Shown piece by piece: positions 41,220-51,191 of a DNA stretch of 64,000 nucleotides. This DNA comes from Candidatus Pantoea persica (GTDB taxonomy: Bacteria; Pseudomonadota; Gammaproteobacteria; Enterobacterales; Enterobacteriaceae): positions 186,001 to 250,000 of the forward strand of contig NZ_SMDS01000018.1 in NCBI RefSeq assembly GCF_013753875.1, in the 5' to 3' direction. Both the position numbers and the translations under genes were made by a program. The notes beneath the pieces were generated by a model. The model ran no database searches and was not told where the DNA came from. It saw nothing but the letters and a program-made list of their open reading frames with translations. Each line of letters starts with the position of its first letter. Position 1 is the stretch's first letter.

Positions 41220-42047
41220 ATGTCAGCATCATCACAGGGCTTTGCTTTAATCACCGGCGCATCCAGCGGTATCGGCGCCACCTATGCGCAGCGTCTGGCG
41301 GCGCGCGGCTACGATCTGATTCTGGTAGCGCGCGACCAGACCAGACTAGACGCGATGGCGCAGTCGCTGCGGCAGAAACATGCCATTGAGGTACGCATTC
41401 TGCGCGCCGATCTTACCGACGCCGCCGATCTGCACCGCGTTGAGCATGAGCTGAAAAACAACGCGGCGATTACCCTGCTGGCGAACAATTCCGGCATGAG
41501 CGTGGACGGTGATTTTCTCGATGCCGACATCGAACGCATGCAGGCCATGCTGGCGCTGAATATTCTCGCCCCCACGTGCCTGGCGCACGCGGCGGGCAAT
41601 GCGTTTCGCACACGCGGACGCGGCGTGATTATCAATGTCGCCTCGGTGCTGGCGCTGGTACATGAGAAGTTCAACGGCGCCTATAACGGCAGTAAATCCT
41701 TTATACTGACGCTGACGCGCACTATGCAGCGCGAGCTGGCAGAGAGCGGCGTACAGGTGCAGGCCGTGCTGCCCGGCGCGACGCGCACCGAGATATTTGA
41801 CCGGTCCGGCAACTCGCTCAATGCGCTTCCGCCGCAGATAGTGATGGAGGTGGATGAGATGGTGGATGCCGCGCTAGTCGGGCTAGATGCGGGCGAAGCG
41901 ATACCCCTTCCGGCGCTGGAGGATCTTGCGCAGTGGCAGGAGCTTGATCGCCTGCGCGGCACGATAGTGCCCTTTCTGTCGCAAAGCCAGTCGGCGTCGC
42001 GCTACCGCGTGCGCAGCGTGAACGATCAGGGCGCGGTGGCAGACTAA
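41220..42047 (+). CDS. Short-chain dehydrogenase/reductase
   Basis: A 275-residue classical SDR. The Rossmann motif is ITGASSGIGATYAQRLAARG, and NNSGMSVDG stands where NAG is usual. The catalytic Ser is in INVASVLAL and the YxxxK pair in AYNGSKSF. An NN-S-G variant at the NNAG motif is mild. The substrate is not deducible. AAGGGG lies upstream of the ATG. Probably controlled by the divergent TetR protein; this gene pair is a common drug or aldehyde-response arrangement. Confidence 0.88.
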   Translation: MSASSQGFALITGASSGIGATYAQRLAARGYDLILVARDQTRLDAMAQSLRQKHAIEVRILRADLTDAADLHRVEHELKNNAAITLLANNSGMSVDGDFLDADIERMQAMLALNILAPTCLAHAAGNAFRTRGRGVIINVASVLALVHEKFNGAYNGSKSFILTLTRTMQRELAESGVQVQAVLPGATRTEIFDRSGNSLNALPPQIVMEVDEMVDAALVGLDAGEAIPLPALEDLAQWQELDRLRGTIVPFLSQSQSASRYRVRSVNDQGAVAD

Positions 42048-42252
42048 GGATGTAGAGTGCGCTGACTGCTCCCCCTATGTGTGTAAATGCGCGACACGTG
42101 ATGCTTATCGCCTGCGCTTGTCTGGTAAAAGGCGCCGCATATTCGGGAAATGTCTAGTTGAATCAAGCACTCATGCGCTGGAGAAATTTTCAGCATCCGG
42201 CGGATGAGTGCTGGATCGCTCTAAACAGATACATTATAATCCCCGCTCTGCT

Positions 42253-42325
42253 GGCCCCTTAGCTCAGTGGTTAGAGCAGGCGACTCATAATCGCTTGGTC
42301 GCTGGTTCAAACCCAGCAGGGGCCA
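42253..42325 (+). tRNA. ileX: tRNA-Ile2 (CAU anticodon), 3' CCA not encoded
   Basis: The cloverleaf is complete: acceptor GGCCCCT pairs with AGGGGCC, the D arm is AGCTCAGTGGTTAGAGC, the anticodon loop is CTCATAA and the T arm is GCTGGTTCAAACCCAGC. It matches E. coli ileX closely, and the C34 should be modified to lysidine to read AUA. The gene is followed by A-CTA rather than ACCA, so the CCA end is not correctly encoded. TATAAT at 42235-42240 is the likely -10. Confidence 0.93.
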
Positions 42326-42827
42326 CTAAATTTAAGCTGTCTAATTAGTAAGATAAAGCCACTTTTAAAAGTGGTTCATTTATTGGCTGAATTAAAACGG
42401 TGGTAAAATAGTGACGCAATTTTATAATACGTGAAAAAATGATTTTAAAGATTCTATTAGCCCCTCATTCGCATTCTAAAATCCAGTCCCGCCTATATCA
42501 TCTCGCTTTAAGATATTATCGGTATTGTAGAACATGTTCCTTTATCATCCGGCAAGGCCAATCTATTTTTCGAGTGCCCTTTTCGTAGCTGTCATCAAAA
42601 TCACCTAAAAAATCCAATAACAACTAAACTACCACTTACATTTACACAAAATAACATGTAGACTTCTATTCAATTTCAATTAAGCATCACGTTCACTCCA
42701 TTATTAAACAGCAATTTAATTAATTAAATTAAATAACCAGCTCAAGAATACCTCAATTGATTAAAATCATTCTATTCTATTCTGAATAGCGTAATCTCTC
42801 TTTTTCTTACAAGGAAAGGTGGCGCAA
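42326..42827. other. AT-rich spacer after the tRNA gene
   Basis: About 500 bases, clearly richer in A and T than the flanks, with no supported gene on either strand. The change in base composition begins right after the tRNA and lasts to about 43.7 kb, suggesting horizontally acquired DNA. AAGGAAAGG at its end serves the hcp relic. Confidence 0.6.
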
Positions 42828-43118
42828 ATGGCGATTCCAGCTTACCTATGGTTAAAGGATGATGGTAGTTCTATTATTCGAGGTTCAGTAGATGTTCAGA
42901 ATCGTAAAGGCAGTATTGAAGTCACTGCTTTTTCCCATAATCTAAACCTTCCTACCGATGCCATGACTGGTAAAATCACAGGGACAAGAAAACACTCACC
43001 GGTCTTAATACAAAAAGAATTTGATTCTTCCTCTCCCTATCTTTATAAAGCTGTTGCCACGAGGCAAAAGCTCAAGTTTTCCATTATGGAGCAGTCGGAC
43101 ATGCTGCAGGCATTATAG
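42828..43118 (+). pseudogene. hcp: Type VI secretion Hcp protein, truncated
   Basis: The first ~82 codons are a clear Hcp of the enterobacterial evolved-effector type: MAIPAYLWLKDDGSSIIRGS, KGSIEVTAFSHNLNLPTD and QKEFDSSSPYLYKAVATRQK. After LK the homology stops, where Hcp should continue for about 75 more residues, and an unrelated tail SIMEQSDMLQAL ends at 43116. Hcp forms the rings of the T6SS tube and can carry C-terminal toxin domains. No other T6SS genes are in this window. Confidence 0.85.
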
Positions 43119-43333
43119 CAGAGATCTTGCTAAGAGCGGCTGGATGGGCACAAAGCCGAGCAGGCACAAGTTCGCCTGCTTTTGGCGACTGGTATAGATC
43201 TGCACCTTATGGCGACGATCCAGATAATCAGTCATGGATAAGAATGGGAATAGAATATGCGAAACGCTCAGTTTTTAAAAAAACGACATCTGCTTATTTT
43301 ACTTTTTCCTGTGTTATTTTGAGCAGCGTTTAA
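43079..43333 (+). pseudogene. Possible C-terminal fragment of an Hcp-linked effector
   Basis: In the frame next to the hcp fragment, HYGAVGHAAGIIAEILLRAA, then GWAQSRAGTSSPAFGDWYRS and DPDNQSWIRMGIEYAKRS are open for over 55 codons. They directly follow the break in hcp and end where the next gene begins. The arrangement suggests that a deletion with a frameshift removed the end of Hcp and most of a toxin domain. No toxin family is recognised. The last codons overlap the downstream gene in another frame. Confidence 0.5.
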
Positions 43334-43682
43334 AATTGACCACTTATCCCCACTTGAACAAACCCTACCGCAAACCATTCCCGTGACCTCTCACGTAAGC
43401 CTCTACATCACCGAAGCCAGTGCTGGGACCACGACAGACTTTTCATATCGCTTCTATTTATACAATGCCAGCAAAAATACTCGCACTTTTATGGCGAGCC
43501 CGAAAGATGGCAACGAACCCTTTATGATTACAACGGACCACAACACGTTGCAGAAGGTGGATAATGATGCGATCTATTTATCCGTAAAAGGCTCTCTCTA
43601 CCGCTTCACCAATGCCCCCGCCTGCCGCGTTGACAAAACCATCTATTACGTGCCCGTGTACCTCACTGCAACGCCTTACTGA
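43257..43682 (+). pseudogene. Membrane-anchored partner (possible immunity protein) with internal TGA
   Basis: From ATG 43257 the frame reads MRNAQFLKKRHLLILLFPVL, a basic-hydrophobic anchor, then F, TGA (43320-43322), AAFKIDHLSPLEQTLPQ and on to VPVYLTATPY with TAA at 43680. A single TGG-to-TGA change explains the break, giving a 141-residue protein with one N-terminal membrane segment. Position after an Hcp-effector relic suggests an immunity protein. From memory it resembles DUF6201 proteins found beside Hcp effectors, but this is unverified. Confidence 0.6.
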
Positions 43683-43748
43683 ATAACAATCCTCAAATCA
43701 CTCTTCAGACGCATCGTTCTATTAAAGGTATCTGGTTACAAGTGGCTT

Positions 43749-43862
43749 TTATTCGTATAGACAGCGGATAACAGTTATTGCCTGCGTAGGGGACTGCGAA
43801 GCGCAGCCGGAGAGCATTAGCGTCATCAGGCCGCTGCCCAGCAGCGTTGCGGTCATTTTCAT
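43749..43862 (-). CDS. Very small putative lipoprotein (37 residues)
   Basis: ATG AAA ATG ACC opens a 37-codon frame after a good AAGGATGACACA site. The product is a lipoprotein signal peptide with lipobox LSGC (MTATLLGSGLMTLMLSGCAS) followed by only about 17 residues. It may be a genuine small lipoprotein or the 5' relic of a larger one. AT-rich DNA lies downstream. Confidence 0.5.
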   Translation of the reverse strand: MKMTATLLGSGLMTLMLSGCASQSPTQAITVIRCLYE

Positions 43863-43960
43863 TGTGTCATCCTTAAATGCTAGAGTGAGGGGAGAGTACG
43901 CTGTCAAAATGTAGCAGTTAACCTAAGCTCGATGCAGCCTAACGATCACAGGAGAGGATG

Positions 43961-44643
43961 ATGGGAGTTCGTGTACGTTCCACGTTGCTTGACGTGCTGG
44001 AGTGGGTTGAATACGCCTTTCAGCCCGCTAGCGAAGCGACACCGCCTACGGCATGCAGCGCCACAGCGCCACGGTGGTGGAGGATGCGGCCAACGTGCCG
44101 CCGAAAAGCTGCAAGTCGGACGGCGTGATCGGCCTGGGCGCCCGCCCGGTGGCGGTCTACACCGCCGACTGCCTGCCGGTGCTGATCGCCGAATGCCGCC
44201 ATCAGCGCGTGGCGGCGGTGCATGCCGGCCTGAAGGGCACGCTGGCGGGCGTGCTGGAGAGCGCCGTGACGCGGCTCTGTCGCGATAGCGCGACGCCCGC
44301 GCACCTTTCCGTCGCCATCTGCCCGGCGATTGCGCCCTGCTGTTAAGAGCTGGGCGTGGAGATGCTGGCGCAGATCGCGGCGCGCCAGCCTGGCCCGCTG
44401 GAGCAGTGCTGGCATCGCGCGCAGCCACGCAATCCGCTCGCCGTTAGGCCGCAGGCTATCGCCACCCAGGCGAGCGTCTGGTTCGATCTGCCGCAGCTGG
44501 CCACCGCCATTCTGATGCGCGCGAGCGTGCCGGGCTAGCAGATCAAGAACGTTGGCTTCTGCACCTACTGCATGGCGGAGGCGGGATCGAGCTACCGGCG
44601 CGACACCCATTTCAACAACGGCTACCAGTCGCGCTACTCCTAG
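43961..44643 (+). pseudogene. Polyphenol oxidase / laccase-domain (YfiH-PgeF family) paralogue, broken
   Basis: The start MGVRVRSTLLDVLEWVEYAF follows GGAGAGG. A frameshift near 44040 leads to YGMQRHSATVVEDAANVPPK, then the family core VYTADCLPVLIAE and RVAAVHAGLKGTLAGVLESA with the Cys and His metal ligands. TAA follows CC at about 44344 and TAG interrupts PG-QIKNVGFCTYC near 44536. The end SRYS then TAG at 44641 may be the true stop. Intact family members oxidise or hydrolyse small substrates using a Cu/Zn-type Cys-His site. Confidence 0.82.
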
Positions 44644-44741
44644 ATCCGTCGCCGCAGCGGCGCGCTTTTTTAACGCGTCTCACAGCGCTGCAAAATTTCA
44701 CTTTTTAATAACATCACGGCGACTACAGTAAACTCATCTGA

Positions 44742-45599
<858 letters not shown>

Positions 45600-45620
45600 G
45601 CGACAACGCTGGCGCTGTAA

Positions 45621-46517
45621 TCAGCGTATCTTCACCGCGCGCAGCACCACGAACTTCTGGTTCGACGCCACCAGCGTGCAGTTGCCGAAAAGCTTTTTCA
45701 GCTTGTGGTGATAGTCAAGGTGGCGGTTGCCGACGATGCGCAGCTCGCCGCCGTATTGCAGGCAACGCTTCGCATCGTGGAACATCTGCCACGCCAGATG
45801 ATCGGTGACCGCGTGATGCTGGTGGAACGGCGGGTTGCAGAGCACCGTGTGCAGGCGGTCTGACGGGTAGCCGCTCAGAACGTTGTTGACGCGGAACTGG
45901 CAGCGCGCCAGGTCCTGCGGGCGATTCACCTCGACGTTCAGCTGGCTCGACGCCACCGCCATATAGGACTCATCGAGAAAATGCACCTCTGCCTGCGGAT
46001 TGCTCTCCAGCACCATCAGACCGATTACACCGTTGCCGCAGCCGAGATCGACAATCTCGCCTTCGATATTTTCCGGCAGATGCTGCATAAAGAAGCGCGC
46101 GCCGATATCCAGCGAGGCGAGGGAGAAGACGTTGGCGTGGTTATGGATCTGATATGGCGTCTCATCCAGCGGCCAGACGGTGGTCGCCGCCTGCGGCACG
46201 GGCGCGGGCGCGGCGGGCAGCGCGTCGAGGCTGCTGAGAAAGTGCACTTCGCCGTCGTCTAGCGCGTTGAGGCGCAGGTTCTGGCGCGTCGCCTGCCGGC
46301 TCAGCCAGGAGTCGCTGACGTGCCAGACCGGACGCGGCGCGAGCGCGCAGGTCAGCGCGCCGAAGCTGTCGTTGAATACCAGGATCGGCCCTTGCGGCAA
46401 CGTCTGCTGCAGCAGATATTCATCTGCGGCGTCCCACGCCTAAAGCGGGCTTTGTTCGCGCATCTGCAGGAAACGGTGCAGGATCAGGTTGCGATCGACT
46501 AGTTCAAGTTGGCTCAT
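45621..46517 (-). pseudogene. rlmG: 23S rRNA (G1835-N2) methyltransferase RlmG, amber codon and internal deletion
   Basis: From ATG 46517 the reading is MSQLELVDRNLILHRF, SPL, TAG (46441-46443), [12 protein letters not shown]. It is then open to 45621, including the SAM motif [15 protein letters not shown] and the catalytic [18 protein letters not shown]. Between [11 protein letters not shown] and the C-terminal domain about 90 residues of the N-terminal recognition domain are missing compared with E. coli RlmG (378). The catalytic half is intact, but start and recognition domain are not. Confidence 0.82.
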
Positions 46518-46599
46518 GAATTCTCCGGCTGGTACAATCTGGCGGTTTTTCGCCCCACAAGGGGGGCGCAGTATACTTTCTTTTCGCCGGGAATCCCTA

Positions 46600-47103
46600 A
46601 TGTCCTCTCTTATCTATCTGCAGGGGTATCCTGAGAACATTCTTCAGCAGGTTCAGACGCTGATTGACCATCAAAAGCTGGAGGCGTTTATCCAGCAGCG
46701 CTATCCCGACACCCACGATATCGTCAGCGACAAGGCGCTCTACGACTATACCCAGGCGCTGAAAAACCGCTACATGCGCAACGCGCCGCCTGTCAGCAAG
46801 GTGATCTAGGACAACAAGATCAAGGTGATGAAGCACGCGCTAGGGCTGCATACCGCAGTGTTGCGCGTGCAGGGCGGCAACCTCAAGGACAAGGTGGAGA
46901 TCCGCGTCTCGACCTTTTTCCGCCTCGAGCCGGAGCCGTTTCTGCGCATGATCGTGGTGCACAAGCTGGCGCACCTGAAGGAGAAGGATTACAACAAAGC
47001 CTTCTACCAGCTCTGCTGCCATATGGAGCCCGACTACCATCAGCTGGAGTTCGACGCCCGGCTGTGGATGACGGACCAGGCGATGCGCGGCAACGCCGCC
47101 TAG
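46600..47103 (+). pseudogene. ygjP: YgjP-type metallopeptidase-like protein, amber codon and lost catalytic Glu
   Basis: Reads MSSLIYLQGYPENILQQVQT to APPVSKVI, TAG (46807-46809), DNKIKVMKHALGLHTAVLRV to MRGNAA and TAG at 47101. The zinc motif is HKLAHLKEKDYNKAF where the family has HELAHLKEKDHNKAF, so the catalytic Glu is Lys. Stop codon and active-site change both point to loss. The final TAG shares a CTAG palindrome with the TAG of the convergent CLC gene. Confidence 0.87.
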
Positions 47104-48612
47104 AGAAACTCCTGCGCCTTCTGGATCAGGCTGGTCTTGGTCAGCGCGCCGAGAAAGCGCTTCTCCTGTGGATTATTCAGCACCAGCAGGCGTTCCAGCG
47201 TGACGCGTGCGAACGCCTCCCAGCCCTCGCGCATGCTCTGATTCTGATAAACAAAGGGAAAGTTGTCGTCCGTCACCATCGCGACCGGCGAATCCAGCGT
47301 GATCTCCTGCGCCAGCATCTTGCGCGCGATGTCGTGGATCAAGACTACGCCGAGAAAGGCACCCGCCGCGTTGATTACGTAGGCGTAGCGTTCTCGCTTC
47401 AGCGAGCTGACCGCCAGCGCCTGTCCCACCGACTCCTGCGGCTGCAGCGCCGCACCGGGAATGATCAGCTCCGCCACGCGCATATTGTCGAAGTCGTACT
47501 TGGCTTCCGAGCAGTTGAAGTGGCTGCCGACCACCGGATAGGTGCTGGCAGACTGCAGCCGATAGACCACCATCTACGCCAGCACAGCGGCGAGCATCAC
47601 CGGAAAGAGCAACATGCTGTTGAGCGTCATCTCTAGCACCATCAGGATCGCCATCAGCGGCGCCTGGCTTACCGCCGCCAGCACCGCGGCCATGCCGATG
47701 GCCGCATAGAACAGCGGGTCGCCGATCGGCAGATGCAGCGCCGCGCCGAGCAGCGCGCCAATCAGCAGCGACGGTGTAAACAGGCCGCCCACCGCGTTGG
47801 AGCCGACCGACAGCATGGTGGCCAGCGTCTTCAGCACCAGCAGCAGGCCCTGCAGCAGATAGTCGCCCGCTATGATCTTCACGATCACCTCATAGCCGTT
47901 GCCCAGAATATCAGTGGAGATCAGCGCCAGCAGCCTACCGCCAGCCCGCCAGACCGGACGCGAGGCCAGTCGCCACCGTTACCAGCAGACTGCTGAGGTC
48001 CATCTGGAAGCTGGCGTCCGCCAGCGGATAGAGGGCGTTGCGGAAGCCCAGCGACCACATGGTCGTGACGGCGACTGACGAGGCGATCACCAGCGGGATC
48101 AGGCGCTACAGCGCCGAGATACAGAAGGCGATTTCGGCGAAGAAGATCGCCGACGCCAGCCCGGCCGCCGCGGCCATCGCCACCACGTCGCTGTTCTTCA
48201 GCTGCAGCGCGACGAGCTGCACCATCGGCCCCTCTTTCCCGATTGAGGCGCCCGAGCCGATGCTGGCGATGGAAGAGAGTGCGCGAAACAGCGAGGTGCG
48301 GGTCGGCACCTCGTCGAGCCGCGCGTTGATCACCTCAAGGTAGTCGGTTTTGACCGTCTGCTGCTGTTCGATGCTCACCCCATAGCGCAGGAAAAAGCCC
48401 GCCAGCAGGCCGCCCGCGACCACTAGCAGCGGCCAGAAGATCCATAGCCAGACATGTATCACCACGATGATCTTGCCATTGCTGCCAAACAGCAGCCGGT
48501 TGATCAGGTCGATCACGCTGCGAAACGCCAGCGTGACCAGCGACGCCGCAAGGCCAACGGGGATCGCCACCAGCAGCGTGGTCCAGTTCAGAGCGTGTTT
48601 ACTTCCTTTCAA
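47100..48612 (-). pseudogene. CLC-type chloride channel with CBS domains, broken
   Basis: Starts TTG at 48612 after GGAG. The N-terminal half has GSGASIGKEGPMVQ, a CLC selectivity-filter motif. A TAG at 48106-48108 is followed by RLIPLVIASSVAVTTMW, a frameshift near 47935, the second filter region LSVGSNAVGGLFTPSLLIGA and TAG at 47574. A pair of CBS-like domains then ends QKAQEFL at 47100. The protein would be a ClcB-like proton/chloride exchanger of about 500 residues. Confidence 0.82.
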
Positions 48613-48748
48613 GCTCGGTCTCCTTGTTTCAGCCAGCCACCGTGGCACCACCACTATATTGGAAGGCGGATCGCTGGATCAAATTCCCCTGCTTACTCGC
48701 GCGATCCGCCGTGCTACTCTGCCGCTTATTTGCCGCAGGAGAGATGAC

Positions 48749-49725
48749 GTGATCCGTTTTGCCATTGTGGGAACCAACTGGATAACTCGCCAGTTTATCG
48801 AGGCCGCGCATGAAACCGGCCATCTGCACCTGAGCGCGATCTATTCGCGCGCGCAGCAGCAGGCAGAGGCGTTCGCCGAGCACTTCCCCTGCCCGCATCT
48901 GTTTACCTCACTGGCGGCGCTGGCGGCCAGCGACGAGGTCGAGGCGGTCTATCTGGCGAGCCCGAACGCGATGCACTGCGAGCAGGCGCAGCTGTTTATG
49001 TCCCACGGCAAGCACGTTATCTGCGAGAAACTGCTCGCCTCCAACCTGCGCGAGGCCGAGCAGATGATCGCCTGCGCGCGGCGCCATCAGGTGATCCTGT
49101 TCGAGGCGTTTAAAACTGCCAGCCTGCCTAACTTCGCCCGGCGCTGCCCTGTCTTGGCCCGCTGCGCAAGGCGTTGTTCAGCTACTGCCAATATTCGTCG
49201 CGCTATCCGCGCTACCTGAACGGCGAATCTCTCAACACCTTCGATCCGCGCTGGTCGAACGGATCGATTATGGATATCGGCTACTACTGCCTGGCGGCGG
49301 CGGTGACGCTGTGGGGCGCGCCGCAGCGCGTGCAGGCGAACACGACGCTGCTGGCCAGCGGCGTCGACGGCTACGGCAGCGTGCTACTCGACTACGGCGA
49401 TTTCGACGTGACACTGCTGCACTCCAAGGTCAGCGACTCGCGCATTCCAAGCGAGATTCAGGGCGAGGAAGGATCGCTGCTGATTGAAAAACTGTCGGAG
49501 GTGCAGTCGCTGACGCTGCTGCCGCGGGGCGGCGACGCGCAGGATCTCAGCCAGCCGCAGCATAGCAACACCATGCTGTATGAAGCGCAGACCTTTGTGC
49601 AGCTGGTGCGCGCCCAGGGTATCGACCATGCCTCGCTGGAGGTTTCGCGCACCACCGTCGCGCTGCTGACGGAAATTCGCCGCCAGACCGGTGTGGTGTT
49701 TCCGGCCGACGCAGACTCTGTGTAA
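48749..49725 (+). pseudogene. ygjR: Gfo/Idh/MocA-family oxidoreductase YgjR, one frameshift
   Basis: GTG at 48749 follows AGGAGA. The Rossmann half (IRFAIVGTNWITRQFIEAAH, YLASPNAMHCEQ, HVICEKLLASN) shows Leu where EKPLA is usual. Near 49140 a small deletion shifts the frame within PNFA...ALP. The C-terminal half runs KALFSYCQYSSRYPRYLNGE, NGSIMDIGYYCLAAAV and RQTGVVFPADADSV. It is an NAD(P)-dependent sugar-type dehydrogenase of unknown substrate. Confidence 0.85.
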
Positions 49726-49791
49726 ATATGTCTAAATATGAATGGCCTGCTCTTGCCACTTTTCCCGTCAGCACCTATCTTAACTGCCAGC

Positions 49792-49960
49792 AAAGGGGAG
49801 TGACTTGTAAGCTGCTCGATCGTCATTACGATGCGCAAGCATCCGGTCGACAGACAACTCGGAATCTGATTCTGCGTTGTAAGTGAGACCTTGCCGGAAG
49901 GCAAGGTTCGCTTACATCCTGTAAAGCAGCTGACGTCTTCTGAATTCAGCCGTTTTTTTT
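49792..49960 (+). promoter_or_regulatory. yybP-ykoY (Mn2+-type) riboswitch of alx
   Basis: The leader has AAAGGGGAGTGACTTG, the conserved paired block GAGACCTTGCCGGAAGGCAA with GGTTCGCTTACA, and closing helix arms AGCTGC (49811) and GCAGCT (49926). A hairpin GCTGA...TCAGC followed by eight Ts (to about 49957) can act as an intrinsic terminator. This is the element long known upstream of E. coli alx, responsive to manganese and alkaline pH. Confidence 0.85.
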
Positions 49961-49979
49961 ATTTCAGGGCAGGAAAACG

Positions 49980-50957
49980 ATGCAAACTGTTGGAACACCG
50001 CTTCTCTGGGGCAGCTTTGCGGTCGTGGTGCTGATCATGCTGGCGATCGATCTCTTATTGCATGGTCGGCGCGGCGCGCAGACCATGAGCTTTAAGCAGG
50101 CGACAGTCTGGTCGCTGGTCTGGGTCTCGGTGTCGCTACTGTTCAGCGCCGCCTTTTGGTTGTATATCGAGGGCAGCGCCGGGCGGGAAGTCGCCACCAC
50201 GCAGACCCTTGCGTTTCTCACCGGCTACGTGCTGGAGAAGGCGCTGGCGGTCGATAACGTCTTTGTCTGGCTAATGCTGTTCAGCTACTTCTCAATCCCT
50301 GCCGCGCTGCAGCGCCGCGTGCTGATTTACGGCGTGCTGGGCGCAATTGTGCTGCGCACCATTATGATTTTCGCCGGCAGCTGGCTGGTGACGCAGTTTA
50401 GCTGGATCCTCTACCTGTTCGGCGCGTTCCTGCTGCTGACCGGCCTGAAGATGGCCTTCTCGAAAGAGGATGATAAGAACGCAGTGGGCGACAAGCCGGT
50501 GGTGCGCTGGCTGCGCAAGCACCTGCGCATGACCGACGAGCTGGAACTGGAAGGCGAGAAGTTTTTTACCCGCAGAAACGGCGTGCTGTTTGCGACGCCG
50601 CTGCTGCTGGTGCTGATTATGGTGGAGCTGAGCGACGTGATTTTCGCAGTCGACAGCATTCCGGCGATCTTCGCCGTGACCACCGATCCCTTTATTGTGC
50701 TGACCTCTAACCTGTTCGCTATCCTTGGTCTGCGCGCCATGTACTTCCTGCTGGCCAACGTCGCGGAACGTTTATCCATGCTCAAGTACGGGCTGGCGAT
50801 TGTGCTGATATTTATCGGCATCAAGATGCTGATCGTCGACTTCTACCATATTCCGGTCGCGATCTCGCTGAGCGTGATCGGCGTTATCCTCGGCTCGACG
50901 CTGTTGATCAACGCCTGGATGAATCGCCAAAACGACCAGAAAAAAATTTCACAATAA
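49980..50957 (+). CDS. alx: TerC-family membrane protein Alx
   Basis: A 325-residue inner-membrane protein (E. coli 321) with about nine membrane segments. TerC hallmarks are [20 protein letters not shown] and [19 protein letters not shown], both with membrane-embedded acidic residues, and [20 protein letters not shown]. Alx is linked to manganese export and alkaline response. It is intact although its neighbours on both sides are broken, and its riboswitch leader is kept, so it is probably still under selection. Confidence 0.95.
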   Translation: MQTVGTPLLWGSFAVVVLIMLAIDLLLHGRRGAQTMSFKQATVWSLVWVSVSLLFSAAFWLYIEGSAGREVATTQTLAFLTGYVLEKALAVDNVFVWLMLFSYFSIPAALQRRVLIYGVLGAIVLRTIMIFAGSWLVTQFSWILYLFGAFLLLTGLKMAFSKEDDKNAVGDKPVVRWLRKHLRMTDELELEGEKFFTRRNGVLFATPLLLVLIMVELSDVIFAVDSIPAIFAVTTDPFIVLTSNLFAILGLRAMYFLLANVAERLSMLKYGLAIVLIFIGIKMLIVDFYHIPVAISLSVIGVILGSTLLINAWMNRQNDQKKISQ

Positions 50958-50965
50958 TCCGCTAT

Positions 50966-50995
50966 AGGGGCAGCCAATGCCCCTGTTTTATTTTT
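50966..50995 (+). terminator. Rho-independent terminator after alx
   Basis: AGGGGCA-GCCAA-TGCCCCT followed by GTTTTATTTTT, eight bases after the alx stop. Confidence 0.85.
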
Positions 50996-51191
50996 CCAGT
51001 CACGAATGCGACATTTTATTGCTCTGTCACACTTCACGCAAACAGCATAACTGAAATCCGATCTCCCCCGCATTGGCAGAATTATCTCTTTCTTCGTCAG
51101 ATCTTTTCCTTATACTCCGCCGGGCAAACCGCTCCAGGCGCGTTAATCAACGCCCTCTGGTCCACATCCCGCTACAATGTAAAGAACAACT

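Noticed and set aside
42253..43960. Integrase-mediated island with a duplicated tRNA 3' end
   Set aside because: No integrase gene and no repeat of the tRNA 3' segment were seen downstream; only base composition and gene content support acquisition.
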